Source: Tepidisphaeraceae bacterium
GTDB lineage: Bacteria; Planctomycetota; Phycisphaerae; Tepidisphaerales; Tepidisphaeraceae
Assembly: GCA_025450555.1 (NCBI GenBank)
Contig: JANWHF010000216.1
Location: 1-16,344, forward strand
DNA length: 16,344 nt
Reading direction: 5' to 3'
Shown here: piece after piece, positions 6,930 through 15,148 of the stretch
Layout: every line of letters begins with the position of its first letter
Position numbering within the stretch: position 1 is the first letter of the stretch
Position numbers and translations under genes: made by a program
The notes under the pieces: model-generated
Database searches by the model: none
Seen by the model: the letters and a program-made list of their open reading frames with translations, nothing else
What the model was told of the DNA's origin: nothing

Positions 6930-9923
6930 TCATCGAGTCGGCTGTGTCGTCGCGGGTTGTGTGGCTGCTTGATTGGTGTCGATCAGATCGTGGGCCTCGC
7001 GGCGCAGCGCTCGGCAAAGGATCAAGTCCATCGGCGTGGTCACCCCGATGCAGCTTTCCCCGGCATCGGGAAATTGCGACATGCTTTTCACTCCGCGGTC
7101 GAACGCGGCCTCCGCCTCCTGATGATCGCCCTGGTGCGCGTAAGCGATTGACAGAAGGAATTCTGATTCGACGGAAAATCTCGGGTCGTCGGTTAAATCT
7201 CGGCACTTAACCAGGGTGGCGATGGCCTGCCTGAACTGCCCGCTCCGCAACTCCGCCATGCCCTGGGTCTGGTAGGGTGCAAAAGGCAGCAACGTGGCGT
7301 CTTTGGTTGTCCAGGCTTTGTCGGCTAGTTCACGGGCGATTGCCAGATCTTCCCCCTTGAGCGGGAGAATCAGCGCGTCCTTCGCGACGCGATGCGCCAC
7401 ATTAGCATCGCTTGTGCCGCGGAATCGGCGCAATTCTTCGCTGCGCCAATGCTTGTATCCCTCAACGTCTCCCACCTGCAACAGCAGCGGAACAAAACCG
7501 TTGTGCCAGTGGGCATTCTCCTGGGGCTCCAACTCCGCCGCGCGCCGGTAATCGGCGACTGCCAACTCAAAGTTCCCCACCCGCGCATACAGCTCGGCGC
7601 GAAAGTCCAACTGCTGCGCGATTTGTGACGAATCCTGCGTGCGGCGCAGTTTCTCAGTCAGCACCTCTATTGCCTTATTAAACTCTCCCTTGGCAAGATC
7701 GAGCTTATCCATCTCCAGATATGCCTCACCTTGCCCCTGTAGAAGATCGGCGTCCGCGAAATCCTGTTCCACGTTCAGCAATCGCTGCGCTTCGCGCAAC
7801 AGCGTCTGAAAATTCAACCAGTCGTTATCAGCGCCGCAACTAATGAGGCGGGAATTCTCATATCCCGACGAGAAAACTTTCAGGGCGTGCAGGTAGGCGG
7901 CGTTGGCCTCCTTGAACTGGCCTAAATGGTAGTAACCCATCGCGCCAAGCAACTCTCCCTCAGGCTGCATCGCGGGAAACTGCGGGTCCGGCGGCAGGTC
8001 CTTCACCGCCGCAATGCACCCGGGGAAATCACCCATACGGTACAGCAATAATGCTCTGGTCACTCGCAGCCAATTTCCGATATCCTGGGCTGCGGCACGA
8101 TCAATCCGGGCCAGCCATCCCTTGCTGTCAAGGCCCACGACCTCAGGGATCAGCAGCGAAGTTTTTACGGTCCGTTCCATCTCGACCAGGGCATCGGAGG
8201 CGGCGAATCGCTCAATCATCGTCCGGCAGGTTTCCTGGTACTCCTTTGTTTGGCCCAGATATGCCAGGGCAGAGCCGGCATACTGAAGATAAGCGCTGTT
8301 GTGTTTTGCGATGCGGACAGCGGCAATCAAATCCGCCGTTGCTTCGGGCCCGCGACCGAGCCGCATATAGAAGACAGCACGGTCGAGCAGCAGCCTTTGT
8401 CGACGCGGATCAGCTTCGGGCAGGCGATCAAGCTCGGCAGAGGTGGCGGATGCCGCTGAATCCAGCAGGCGCACTAGTTGGCCAAACGTGTTGTACAAGG
8501 CAATTACCGAATGCTGCTCGGCCTCGCGGGCCTTTTTCTCGTTGGCATCAGCGATCGCCTTTTCGATTGCGATCTCGCGCGCATTCTGTTGTGCACGGCC
8601 TTCGGCGGAATGTGCGGCCGCCAGATTGACGCGCGCCCGCGCCAAGCCGAGTGTCGTGCCAATGATTCCCAACACGAGCGCGCCGAATACGGAAGCGATT
8701 GCGATCGCCTCCTTTTTGTGCCGGTGAATGACCTTTCGCAGCTTGTAGGTCGCCGACGGAGGTGAAGCCTCGACCGGCTCGTTGCCCAGATAGCGCTGGA
8801 CATCGCGGGCCAGCCCGCTGGCGGTTTCGTAGCGCCGGGAGCGGTCCTTTTCCAGGCACTTCATGATGATCCAGTCCAGATCGCCGCTGAGCGCGCGCCC
8901 CATCGCCTTGGGATCGCATCGTCGGTGCGCGGCCAGGGCGGTTTGCGCCACAGCCGCCATCGTGCTCCAGCGCGTGCTGGGTTTGGGCGGCTCGACCTCG
9001 CGGATGATCCGCTGCATCTCTGCGTGGGCGGCGCTGCGCAATTCACTAGCGTCGAAAGGCGTTGCGCCGGTCAGCATCTCATAGAGCAGCACGCCAAGGG
9101 AATACACGTCGCTGCGCGTATCCACATCCAGCGCGCTCATCTGCGCCTGCTCGGGGCTCATGTACGCGGGTGTGCCAACGAACTGATGAAATTCAGTAAA
9201 CAGCGTTTTGTCGGTCAGCCGCGCCTGCGTCGCCTTGGCGATGCCGAAGTCGATGATCATCGGCACCGGCTTATCATCGTGCATCGTCACCAGCACGTTG
9301 TTGGGCTTGAGATCGCGGTGAATAATTCCCTTCTGGTGCGCATGTTGAATGGCCGAGCAGACCGGCAGGAATAATTCCAGCCGCTGGCGCGGCGCGAGCC
9401 GGTTTTCGTCGCTGAAAGTGGTAATCGGAATTCCGCGCACCAGTTCCATGACGAAATAGGGGCGGCCGGTTTCGGTGCTCCCACCATCGAGCACCTTGGC
9501 AATGTTGGGATGATCCATCATCGCCAGCGCCTGTCGCTCGGCTTCAAAACGGGCCACCACCTGGCGCGTATCCATCCCCAGCTTGATGATCTTCAGCGCG
9601 ACTTTGCGCCGGACCGGCTCGCGCTGCCCGGCCATGAAGACGACGCCAAATCCTCCTTCGCCGATCTGCTCCAGCAATTTGTAACGGCCAATGACAGACC
9701 CCGGTCCCTCAGCCAGCGTTTCGCCGGCCCCCCTGGCCGGCGACCCCGCGCCTTGTAAAAAGCCATCCGCGCGCCCGTGTGCCGCCAGCAGCGCTTCGAC
9801 GCGCTGGCGCAAAGCCTGATCCTCGCCGCAGGCACGCTCCATGAAGGCGGCACGATCTGATTCGGTGGAGAGGTCCACGGCTTCGTCGAACACTGCCTCC
9901 ACGCGCGCCGAATCCAGCCCCAT
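6930..9923 (-). CDS. Membrane-anchored serine/threonine protein kinase with C-terminal TPR-like region
   Basis: Signal-transducing protein kinase of 997 residues. The ATG at 9923 is chosen over the longer frame to 10037 because GGAGA stands six bases before it and the upstream part would overlap the sigma gene. Residues 1-60 are a short N-terminal module (EAVFDEAVDLSTESDRAAF ... RVEALLAAH) that commonly precedes planctomycete kinases of this type. The kinase domain is about 79-380, with glycine loop GEGGFG (88-93), invariant Lys in VALK (111), catalytic HRDLKPNN (from 202), DFG (225-227) and SPE (256-258); all key residues are present, so it should be active. One transmembrane helix lies at about 405-428 (AIAIASVFGALVLGIIG). 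A charged coiled-coil stretch follows, then helical tetratricopeptide-like repeats to the end (for example AVFYMRLGRGPEATADLIAA, YYHLGQFKEANAAYLHAL, ELYARVGNFELAVADYRRA), probably on the far side of the membrane as sensor or scaffold. It is the second gene of an operon with the sigma factor, 61 bases downstream. Confidence 0.93.
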   Translation of the reverse strand: MGLDSARVEAVFDEAVDLSTESDRAAFMERACGEDQALRQRVEALLAAHGRADGFLQGAGSPARGAGETLAEGPGSVIGRYKLLEQIGEGGFGVVFMAGQREPVRRKVALKIIKLGMDTRQVVARFEAERQALAMMDHPNIAKVLDGGSTETGRPYFVMELVRGIPITTFSDENRLAPRQRLELFLPVCSAIQHAHQKGIIHRDLKPNNVLVTMHDDKPVPMIIDFGIAKATQARLTDKTLFTEFHQFVGTPAYMSPEQAQMSALDVDTRSDVYSLGVLLYEMLTGATPFDASELRSAAHAEMQRIIREVEPPKPSTRWSTMAAVAQTALAAHRRCDPKAMGRALSGDLDWIIMKCLEKDRSRRYETASGLARDVQRYLGNEPVEASPPSATYKLRKVIHRHKKEAIAIASVFGALVLGIIGTTLGLARARVNLAAAHSAEGRAQQNAREIAIEKAIADANEKKAREAEQHSVIALYNTFGQLVRLLDSAASATSAELDRLPEADPRRQRLLLDRAVFYMRLGRGPEATADLIAAVRIAKHNSAYLQYAGSALAYLGQTKEYQETCRTMIERFAASDALVEMERTVKTSLLIPEVVGLDSKGWLARIDRAAAQDIGNWLRVTRALLLYRMGDFPGCIAAVKDLPPDPQFPAMQPEGELLGAMGYYHLGQFKEANAAYLHALKVFSSGYENSRLISCGADNDWLNFQTLLREAQRLLNVEQDFADADLLQGQGEAYLEMDKLDLAKGEFNKAIEVLTEKLRRTQDSSQIAQQLDFRAELYARVGNFELAVADYRRAAELEPQENAHWHNGFVPLLLQVGDVEGYKHWRSEELRRFRGTSDANVAHRVAKDALILPLKGEDLAIARELADKAWTTKDATLLPFAPYQTQGMAELRSGQFRQAIATLVKCRDLTDDPRFSVESEFLLSIAYAHQGDHQEAEAAFDRGVKSMSQFPDAGESCIGVTTPMDLILCRALRREAHDLIDTNQAATQPATTQPTR

Positions 9924-9929
9924 GAGAAG

Positions 9930-9934
9930 TCTCC
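9930..9934 (-). promoter_or_regulatory. Ribosome binding site of the kinase gene
   Basis: GGAGA on the - strand, six bases before the ATG at 9923. It supports this internal start rather than the longer frame reaching to 10037. Confidence 0.65.
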
Positions 9935-9984
9935 GTTGATGTTGAAGCTTCGGTGGATAGTGCGAAATCCACGGCCACGGTGTC

Positions 9985-10581
9985 TCACGCGCGCGATTGA
10001 TCCTGCCCAACTGCATCCCGCAGCCAGGCCCGCGCAAAAGTCCAACCTCGATAGGCGGTCGCCCGCGAAATGCCCAGCACGTCGGCTGCCTCTTCGATGC
10101 TCAACCCCGCAAAGAATGTGAGTTTGACCAGTTCCGCCTTTTGAGGGTATTCCTGCGCCAGCCGATCCAGCGATTCATTCAAATCGAGCAACTCGTCAAC
10201 TCCCATGCCCGATGCCGACGGGGCTGGCGGTTCGTTATCCGCCACATCCACGTGGCGCTGGCCGCCGCCGTGGCGGAGCGCCTTTTTTCGGCGGGCATGC
10301 TCGATGAGAATCCGCCGCATCGCTTCGGAAGCGGCGGCAAAAAACCGCGCGCGGCTTTCCCAGCAGAGCGCTTTGTCACCCGTCAGCCGCAGATACGCCT
10401 CGTGGACCAGGGCAGTCGCCTGGAGCGTGTGATCGCGCCGTTCCTGCCCCATCTGCCTTCCCGCCAATCGCCGCAGCTCTTGGTAGACCATCGGCAAGAG
10501 TTGCGCATTGGCTCTGTCATCGCCCCGTTGGATGGCATTGAGGATAAGCGTGACATCAGCCACAAGGCAGAGCCTACCCAT
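9985..10581 (-). CDS. ECF-type RNA polymerase sigma factor
   Basis: 198-residue sigma-70 family protein of the extracytoplasmic-function group, of the type often paired with kinases in planctomycetes (similar to the Sig-70_X6 / TIGR02999 family by recall). Region 2 is at about 8-100 (LLPMVYQELRRLAGRQM, ALVHEAYLRLTG, ARFFAAASEAMRRILIEHARRKK). A linker with Pro/Ala (about 113-128) leads to region 4 at about 135-190, with the helix-turn-helix LSIEEAADVLGISRATAYRG that would contact the -35 element. The ATG at 10581 gives MGRLCLVADVT; a GTG at 10563 giving (V)ADVTLILNAI matches the usual start of relatives and is a real alternative. No anti-sigma factor is seen; the downstream kinase may modulate its activity by phosphorylation, as proposed for such pairs. 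It is divergent from the sedolisin gene, which is a candidate target. Confidence 0.92.
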   Translation of the reverse strand: MGRLCLVADVTLILNAIQRGDDRANAQLLPMVYQELRRLAGRQMGQERRDHTLQATALVHEAYLRLTGDKALCWESRARFFAAASEAMRRILIEHARRKKALRHGGGQRHVDVADNEPPAPSASGMGVDELLDLNESLDRLAQEYPQKAELVKLTFFAGLSIEEAADVLGISRATAYRGWTFARAWLRDAVGQDQSRA

Positions 10582-10716
10582 TCGATGCCAGCCTGGTCCA
10601 CAAAAAATTGCCTGGTGTTGAGACCGATATGGCTACTTCCTCGCTTAGTAGATCGAGCCTTGACGCCAAAGCGTCGAGCCACGGTCGGAGTTAATACACA
10701 TTCGCGGAAGGAAGCC
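10582..10716. other. Divergent intergenic region between sigma factor and sedolisin genes
   Basis: 135 bases expected to contain promoters for both directions. A small perfect stem, GACGC/GCGTC with a CAAA loop, lies at 10662-10675. No convincing -35/-10 pair of the housekeeping type was found for the + strand gene, which fits, but does not show, use of an alternative sigma factor. Confidence 0.4.
10706..10714 (+). promoter_or_regulatory. Ribosome binding site of the sedolisin gene
   Basis: GGAAGGAAG directly before the ATG at 10717. It decides against the longer open frame from 9997, which would run antisense through the whole sigma factor gene. Confidence 0.7.
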
Positions 10717-12984
10717 ATGAAACCGGAAAAACGAAAGAATCGCACGAAATGGTTCAATAGATACGCCACCTCCGCTCCCATCGCGGAAAGTCGGCCGGTG
10801 GTCGAGCCGCTGGAGAGTCGAATGCTCCTGAGCGCCGTAGACGCGTCGCTGGCGGTGGCCACGATGCTGCGTCCGCACGCGCACCCGACCTCCGCGCCGG
10901 TGGCATCGCATCATCCGAAAGGATCCGATACCGCTTCAAAACATGCGGGCAAGGCCGCCTTGATCCGCGCCGGCAAGCTGAAGGCATACCCCTTTATCGA
11001 GGTCGCGGGGTCCGCGGAAGGCGGTGGATCGGCATCGCCTTCGGGAGTCAGCAATCCTACTCCGATCCCCGGGGCGCTGACGCCGGCCCAGATGCAGGCA
11101 GCTTACGGGTTCGGCAACATCACCCTTCCCGATGGCAGCCCTGCCACCGGGGCCGGTGAAACGATCGCGATCGTTGATGCCTTTGACGATCCCAACATCC
11201 AGAGCGATCTCCACACGTTCGACGTGCAGTATTTCGGCGGAGTGGATCCCACGTTTACCAAGGTCAACCTCGGCGCCGTCAACACCGGCAGCTCCCCAGA
11301 GCAATGGGAAATGGAGGAAGCGCTCGATGTGGAATGGGCTCATGCGATTGCGCCACACGCCAATATCGATTTGGTGGAGGCGGCATCCAACAGCACAAGC
11401 GATCTGCTTACTGCCGTCGACAAGGCGGTTTCGCTCAATCCGCAGGTGGTGTCCATGAGCTGGGGACTCAATGCTGGAGAAAGCAGCGCGGAGACGACTT
11501 GGGACAGCCATTTTTCCGCTCTAAATATCACGTTCGTGGCCTGTTCGATGGACAGCGGCGCGCCGGCGGTGTGGCCAGCCGCTTCTCCGTACGTACTGGG
11601 AGTGGGAGGGACCAGCGTGGCACTCGATTCCAACAACGACTGGTCCAGCGAGGTCGCGTGGGAGGGGAGCGGCGGAGGTGTCAGCCTTTACGAAGCCCGC
11701 CCGGCGGCCCAGCCCTCAACCTACAGCAACGGCGCCACCTCCGGCAACGCATTGACAAACCGAGGCGTACCCGACGTCGCCTATGACGGGGCCGAGGCCG
11801 GCGCGGTATCGATGTATAACTCATTCTCCCACGCGTCGACATTATACAAGGGAACCGAGACCGGATGGTTCCGCGAATGGGGAACCAGTGCCGGCGCGCC
11901 GCAGTGGGCGGCTTTGATCGCCCTGGCCGATCAGGGACGCGCCCAGGCCGGCCTGGCGCAGCTCGGATCGGCGGGGACTTCTTCGGCACTCTATGCCAAT
12001 CCCGGCGATTTCCACGACATCGCCAGTGGCGCCACGACGGGAACGCCTCATTACACCGCCGGCCAGGGATATGATTTAACGACAGGCCTTGGCACCCCTC
12101 AAGCGCCGCTGGTCGTGTCGTCGCTGATCGGCATTGCCCCGACGGCTCCTCCCGCGACGCCCACCGGCTTGGCCGCAATTCCCGGCGACGGACAAGCGTC
12201 GCTACGCTGGAACGCCTCCAGCGGCGCGACAAGCTGGAATGTCTACCGATCGAGCGACGGCGTGACCTATACGCTCGATGCCACCGTGACCCAAACCAAC
12301 TTCATCGAGGCCGGCCTGAGTGACGGCAGCAGCTATTCGTATGAAGTATCGGCGGTGAATTCCATTGGCGAAAGCGCGGCCATCGCGCCGGTTTCGGTGA
12401 CGCCTCAAGTGCCGCCGCCGGCGCCCACGTTGCAATCGGCTACCCCAAGCAACAACAGCTTTGCGATGACCGATGCCAACTTCGCCGTCGCGCTCCAATG
12501 GGCTCCCAGCGCGGGCGCGAGTAGTTATAACATCCTCTATTCCACCACCGGCGGGAGCGGCTACGCGACTGTCGCCAGCGGGGTCTCGGGCACGAGCTAC
12601 ACCGACCTGGAGGTTGCCCCCGCCACGACCTATTACTTCGTCATCCAGGCCGTCGGCGCGGGCGGAGCGCTCAGCGCCATCTCCAATCAGCTTGCCGCCA
12701 CGACGATCCCGGATGTGCCCAGGAATCTCACCGCTACCTCAAGCAACGGAAGCGCAACCCTCTCCTGGTCGGCCAGCAATGGCGCCACCCGCTATAACAT
12801 CCTTCGCTCGACTACCAATGGAGGCCCATATACCCTGATCGCCAGCGGCATCACCGCAACCAGCTACGTTAATTCCAAGCTGACCAACGGCACGACCTAT
12901 TACTACGTCGTGCAGGCGGTCGATGCCGGCGGCCCCAGCGCCAATTCCAACCAGGCGTCGGCAACGGCCAAGCATGGGAAGTAA
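10717..12984 (+). CDS. Sedolisin (S53) family serine-carboxyl protease with three fibronectin type III domains
   Basis: Exported endopeptidase of 755 residues; sedolisins use a Ser-Glu-Asp triad and usually act at low pH. The N-terminus is basic (MKPEKRKNRTKW) and carries VEPLESRMLLSA at about 29-40, the LEPR-x-LLSA surface motif of planctomycetes. The catalytic domain is about 118-470. The likely Glu/Asp pair is E200 and D204 in WEMEEALDVEWAHAIAPHA, the oxyanion Asp is D279 in ACSMDSGAP, and the nucleophile is S391 in WGTSAGAPQW. The C-terminal calcium-site region is FHDIASG...GQGYDLTTGLGTP (about 432-461). Three Fn3 repeats follow at roughly 478-572, 573-664 and 665-750, each with an SYxxLxxGTxYxYxVxA-like pattern (for example LTNGTTYYYVVQAV). 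The large N-terminal prodomain of typical sedolisins is absent; only ~75 low-complexity residues separate the motif from the catalytic domain. It is read divergently from the ECF sigma factor. Confidence 0.92.
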   Translation: MKPEKRKNRTKWFNRYATSAPIAESRPVVEPLESRMLLSAVDASLAVATMLRPHAHPTSAPVASHHPKGSDTASKHAGKAALIRAGKLKAYPFIEVAGSAEGGGSASPSGVSNPTPIPGALTPAQMQAAYGFGNITLPDGSPATGAGETIAIVDAFDDPNIQSDLHTFDVQYFGGVDPTFTKVNLGAVNTGSSPEQWEMEEALDVEWAHAIAPHANIDLVEAASNSTSDLLTAVDKAVSLNPQVVSMSWGLNAGESSAETTWDSHFSALNITFVACSMDSGAPAVWPAASPYVLGVGGTSVALDSNNDWSSEVAWEGSGGGVSLYEARPAAQPSTYSNGATSGNALTNRGVPDVAYDGAEAGAVSMYNSFSHASTLYKGTETGWFREWGTSAGAPQWAALIALADQGRAQAGLAQLGSAGTSSALYANPGDFHDIASGATTGTPHYTAGQGYDLTTGLGTPQAPLVVSSLIGIAPTAPPATPTGLAAIPGDGQASLRWNASSGATSWNVYRSSDGVTYTLDATVTQTNFIEAGLSDGSSYSYEVSAVNSIGESAAIAPVSVTPQVPPPAPTLQSATPSNNSFAMTDANFAVALQWAPSAGASSYNILYSTTGGSGYATVASGVSGTSYTDLEVAPATTYYFVIQAVGAGGALSAISNQLAATTIPDVPRNLTATSSNGSATLSWSASNGATRYNILRSTTNGGPYTLIASGITATSYVNSKLTNGTTYYYVVQAVDAGGPSANSNQASATAKHGK

Positions 12985-13039
12985 GGGATTCGGAATAAGG
13001 GTCGTAGACGGGTCGGCGACCGAAAAAGAGTCCGTGGCC

Positions 13040-13083
13040 GAAAAAAATGGGGCCGCTACTGACGAAGAAAAATGGGTCGCTAC
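13040..13083. repeat. Two tandem copies of a GAAAAATGGG(G/T)CGCTAC-type element
   Basis: Copy one at 13040-13059 and copy two at 13067-13083 differ by two or three extra bases in the A/G runs and a C/T change; they are 27 bases apart start to start. The sequence resembles short motifs often left near RAYT-type elements, but this is from memory only. Confidence 0.45.
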
Positions 13084-13321
13084 GTCACGACTGGGTCAGC
13101 GGACCAATTGAGTAGTGACCGTTTTTCTTCGACCGCTGACTTTCGCGGAGGTTACAGCCAACTTTATCCAAGGCGTGCAGGCCGTCGGATAATCAATGAA
13201 CGAAGATTCATGACAGCTTGATTCGGTCACTTTAGTCGGCGCCGAAAAAGGGGTGCAAAAGAGGGAGAGCAGACCTATGGGATCGTAGAGGCGCTGCAGA
13301 CCGAAAAGACCCTAATTGCAC

Positions 13322-13326
13322 GGGAG
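13322..13326 (+). promoter_or_regulatory. Ribosome binding site deciding a GTG start
   Basis: GGGAG seven bases before GTG at 13334. The only upstream in-frame alternative is a TTG at 13316, which lacks such a site. Confidence 0.6.
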
Positions 13327-13333
13327 AATTAAC

Positions 13334-14038
13334 GTGACGTCTGGAAAACTGAAACTGAGGCTCTTGAAGGGACTTCTTGTCCTAACGGCTGTTACGGCTT
13401 GTCGAGCAGGCAGCATCGAACTTGGAGGAGGGGGAATTATCACCGCGTCCGGCTCGGGTCTCACCAATGCGGCGGAGACCATAACCTTTGACGGCCTTTC
13501 CATCCTGCCAGAATTGGCGGTCAGCAACCTGTATCAATCCGATGGCGTGACATTCTTCGGCCTTTACTATTCAACTGAGCGTGCCGCGGGCGTCATACCG
13601 GGCGACAGCACTTATGTGAGCAACTTCTCCGACATCGAGATCGCTCCACAAACCGCCACGATCGAATTCGCCGCTCCAATCAGCCAATTCAGCTTCGAAC
13701 TCAGAAGCCAGCCCGGCGTGACCAGCGTCGCGGTAAACAAATATCTGGACTCATCACATTGGGCTATCGAATACGTGTACCTTAACAGCGATCTGGGAGG
13801 AAACGACTTTTACACTTATAAGAACACGGATCCGCTGGCCATTACGTCGTTGACGATTTCCACGTCCAGCAGCGACAACGCTTTTGTCCTGGACAATCTC
13901 GCGTTTGGAGTTGCCAGCCCACCCCCTCCGATCGCTGCGCCGCTTCCTTCTGGCTCGTTTGCCGGACTGGCACTGCTTGCGCTGTGTGTTGCCCAACAGG
14001 TTTTCACTCGAAAAACCCAAGGCAGAGGCGATCGCTGA
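13334..14038 (+). CDS. Secreted protein with APLPS-type C-terminal sorting tail, function unknown
   Basis: 234 residues from a GTG start with GGGAG at good spacing. The N-terminus is a signal peptide (basic KLKLRLLKG, hydrophobic LLVLTAVTA, cleavage near the CRAG segment; the Cys could also make it a lipoprotein, but the lipobox is poor). The mature domain (about 25-195) is beta-rich, with patterns such as EITFDGLSILPE-like strands, YQSDGVTFFGLYYS, TATIEFAAPISQFSFELRS and FVLDNLAFGVAS, typical of PEP-CTERM-associated beta-sandwich proteins that end in a DN-x-x-F segment. The C-terminus reads IAAPLPSGSFAGLALLALCV then basic residues: a sorting tail in which PEP is replaced by PLPS, similar to the VPLPA-CTERM class. 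The tail matches that of the next gene. Base composition appears less GC-rich than the kinase and sedolisin genes. No enzymatic motif is seen. Confidence 0.8.
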   Translation: MTSGKLKLRLLKGLLVLTAVTACRAGSIELGGGGIITASGSGLTNAAETITFDGLSILPELAVSNLYQSDGVTFFGLYYSTERAAGVIPGDSTYVSNFSDIEIAPQTATIEFAAPISQFSFELRSQPGVTSVAVNKYLDSSHWAIEYVYLNSDLGGNDFYTYKNTDPLAITSLTISTSSSDNAFVLDNLAFGVASPPPPIAAPLPSGSFAGLALLALCVAQQVFTRKTQGRGDR

Positions 14039-14123
14039 GATCAAACGAGCTCCAAAGTTGCTCCTCCACCGGCGCAGCAGGCCAGTTACTTTCAAAAAGC
14101 AATGACGCGGGCCAATCGCCCGA

Positions 14124-14128
14124 AAGGA
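14124..14128 (+). promoter_or_regulatory. Ribosome binding site of the second PLPS-tail gene
   Basis: AAGGA six bases before the ATG at 14135. It favours this start over the ATG at 14102. Confidence 0.5.
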
Positions 14129-14134
14129 CTTTTC

Positions 14135-14947
14135 ATGAAGCCGATCCGACTTAGTCTGGTCCAAAGCTCCAATTCTAATCGTGAATTGGCCATTTCCGCG
14201 GGAAGTGCGGTGCAAATAGTGCGGGGCTTGGAACGACTCGGCTCAATGTCGCAATGTGCAATTATTGTCCTGGCCATTGGGATGCTAATCGCCGGGGCAT
14301 CCAGGGGGGAGACGGTGAGCTTCGGAGTAAGCAGTGATGGAGCAGCAAACGTTTATCCCTTCGGCGGCTCGTATAGCGGAGAATATCAAAACATCTACAG
14401 CAGCACCGGCTTTATGGGTCCATTTACGATTACAGAAATCAGCTTCGATGCCACTAATTTTAACGGGGAATTGACTGGTAGCGCGACGGCCATGTATGAC
14501 CTGATGCTCAGACTTGGAACCACTTCGAGTCAGCCCACCGCGCCGGGCTCCTTCAGCGCCAATGCCAACAACCTGGTAACTGTATTTGACGGAAGCGAAA
14601 GCATAACCCTGACGCCGGCGTCTGGACTTACATTTAACTTATCGACTCCATTTGTCTTTAACCCAACGTCGGGAGAAAACCTCGTTCTCGATGTAGTGAT
14701 CCATTCTGAATCCTCCTCCGCGCAGGTCGGATTTGCATTTGACGATAACTCCACGCAAATGGGTAGAGTGTTTCAAACACCTTCGCTAGGAACTGTCTCG
14801 GGAGGCAACCAGGGACTCGTCACGCACTTTTCCGGAAATGCTGCGGCGGTGGCGCCGTTGCCTTCGAGCGTTTGGGCCGGCGCTGTATTACTGGGCATTC
14901 TTGGGGCTGATCAGGTTCGTCGAAAGCGCGTGCGCGGTCGCATTTAA
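14135..14947 (+). CDS. Secreted protein with APLPS-type C-terminal sorting tail, function unknown
   Basis: 270 residues from the ATG at 14135. The export signal is unusual in being preceded by ~37 polar residues: the hydrophobic core is CAIIVLAIGMLIAGA, followed by a likely cleavage near SRG/ET. A later ATG at 14246 (MSQCAIIVLAIG) would give a standard-length signal peptide but has no evident ribosome site. The mature part (about 60-240) is beta-rich and Ser/Thr/Asn/Gly-rich, with segments GGSYSGEYQNIYSSTGFMGP, FTITEISFDATNF and NLVLDVVIHSESS, a pattern seen in PEP-CTERM proteins of unknown role. The tail is VAPLPSSVWAGAVLLGILGA followed by QVRRKRVRGR: PLPS motif, hydrophobic stretch, basic end. 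It begins 96 bases after the preceding gene on the same strand and shares its tail, so the two may be co-expressed and sorted by the same exosortase-like enzyme, which is not in the window. Confidence 0.8.
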   Translation: MKPIRLSLVQSSNSNRELAISAGSAVQIVRGLERLGSMSQCAIIVLAIGMLIAGASRGETVSFGVSSDGAANVYPFGGSYSGEYQNIYSSTGFMGPFTITEISFDATNFNGELTGSATAMYDLMLRLGTTSSQPTAPGSFSANANNLVTVFDGSESITLTPASGLTFNLSTPFVFNPTSGENLVLDVVIHSESSSAQVGFAFDDNSTQMGRVFQTPSLGTVSGGNQGLVTHFSGNAAAVAPLPSSVWAGAVLLGILGADQVRRKRVRGRI

Positions 14948-15113
14948 GTACCGGGAACGCGAAAACGGGATGAGTGCGCTTTTCTTTATAGCTCAACCGC
15001 ATTAGATGCAACTATCGGAGAAAACCGGTCGGTATTGGTTGTGATCGGCGGAGCGATGCTCTGCCGCTGGTTTGGGGGCTCGTACGTAGAGACTGGAAGC
15101 TGGAAACTAGGGG

Positions 15114-15148
15114 GAATGACGAATGGTGAATAGTGAATTGAGAATTCC
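15114..15148 (+). repeat. Five GAAT-headed heptad repeats
   Basis: Consecutive seven-base units GAATGAC, GAATGGT, GAATAGT, GAATTGA and GAATTCC, all in phase. The last two form part of the left arm of a following hairpin. Confidence 0.6.

Larger units (their letters stand above)
12985..13333. other. Intergenic region with short repeated fragments
   Basis: About 350 bases with no supported gene. Two near-copies occur in tandem: GAAAAAAATGGGGCCGCTAC at 13040-13059 and GAAAAATGGGTCGCTAC at 13067-13083. GGTCACTTTAG at 13225-13235 recurs at 15384-15394. These look like remnants of short dispersed elements. The promoter of the gene at 13334 is expected here but was not identified. Confidence 0.5.

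Noticed and set aside
8051..8629. 192-residue + strand frame inside the kinase gene
   Set aside because: Arg/Pro/Ala-rich shadow of the kinase TPR region.
9997..10716. N-terminal extension of the sedolisin frame back to 9997
   Set aside because: It runs antisense across the sigma factor gene; the ATG at 10717 has a strong ribosome site and begins a typical LEPR-type N-terminus.
11681..12232. 183-residue - strand frame inside the sedolisin gene
   Set aside because: Arg-rich shadow with no domain.
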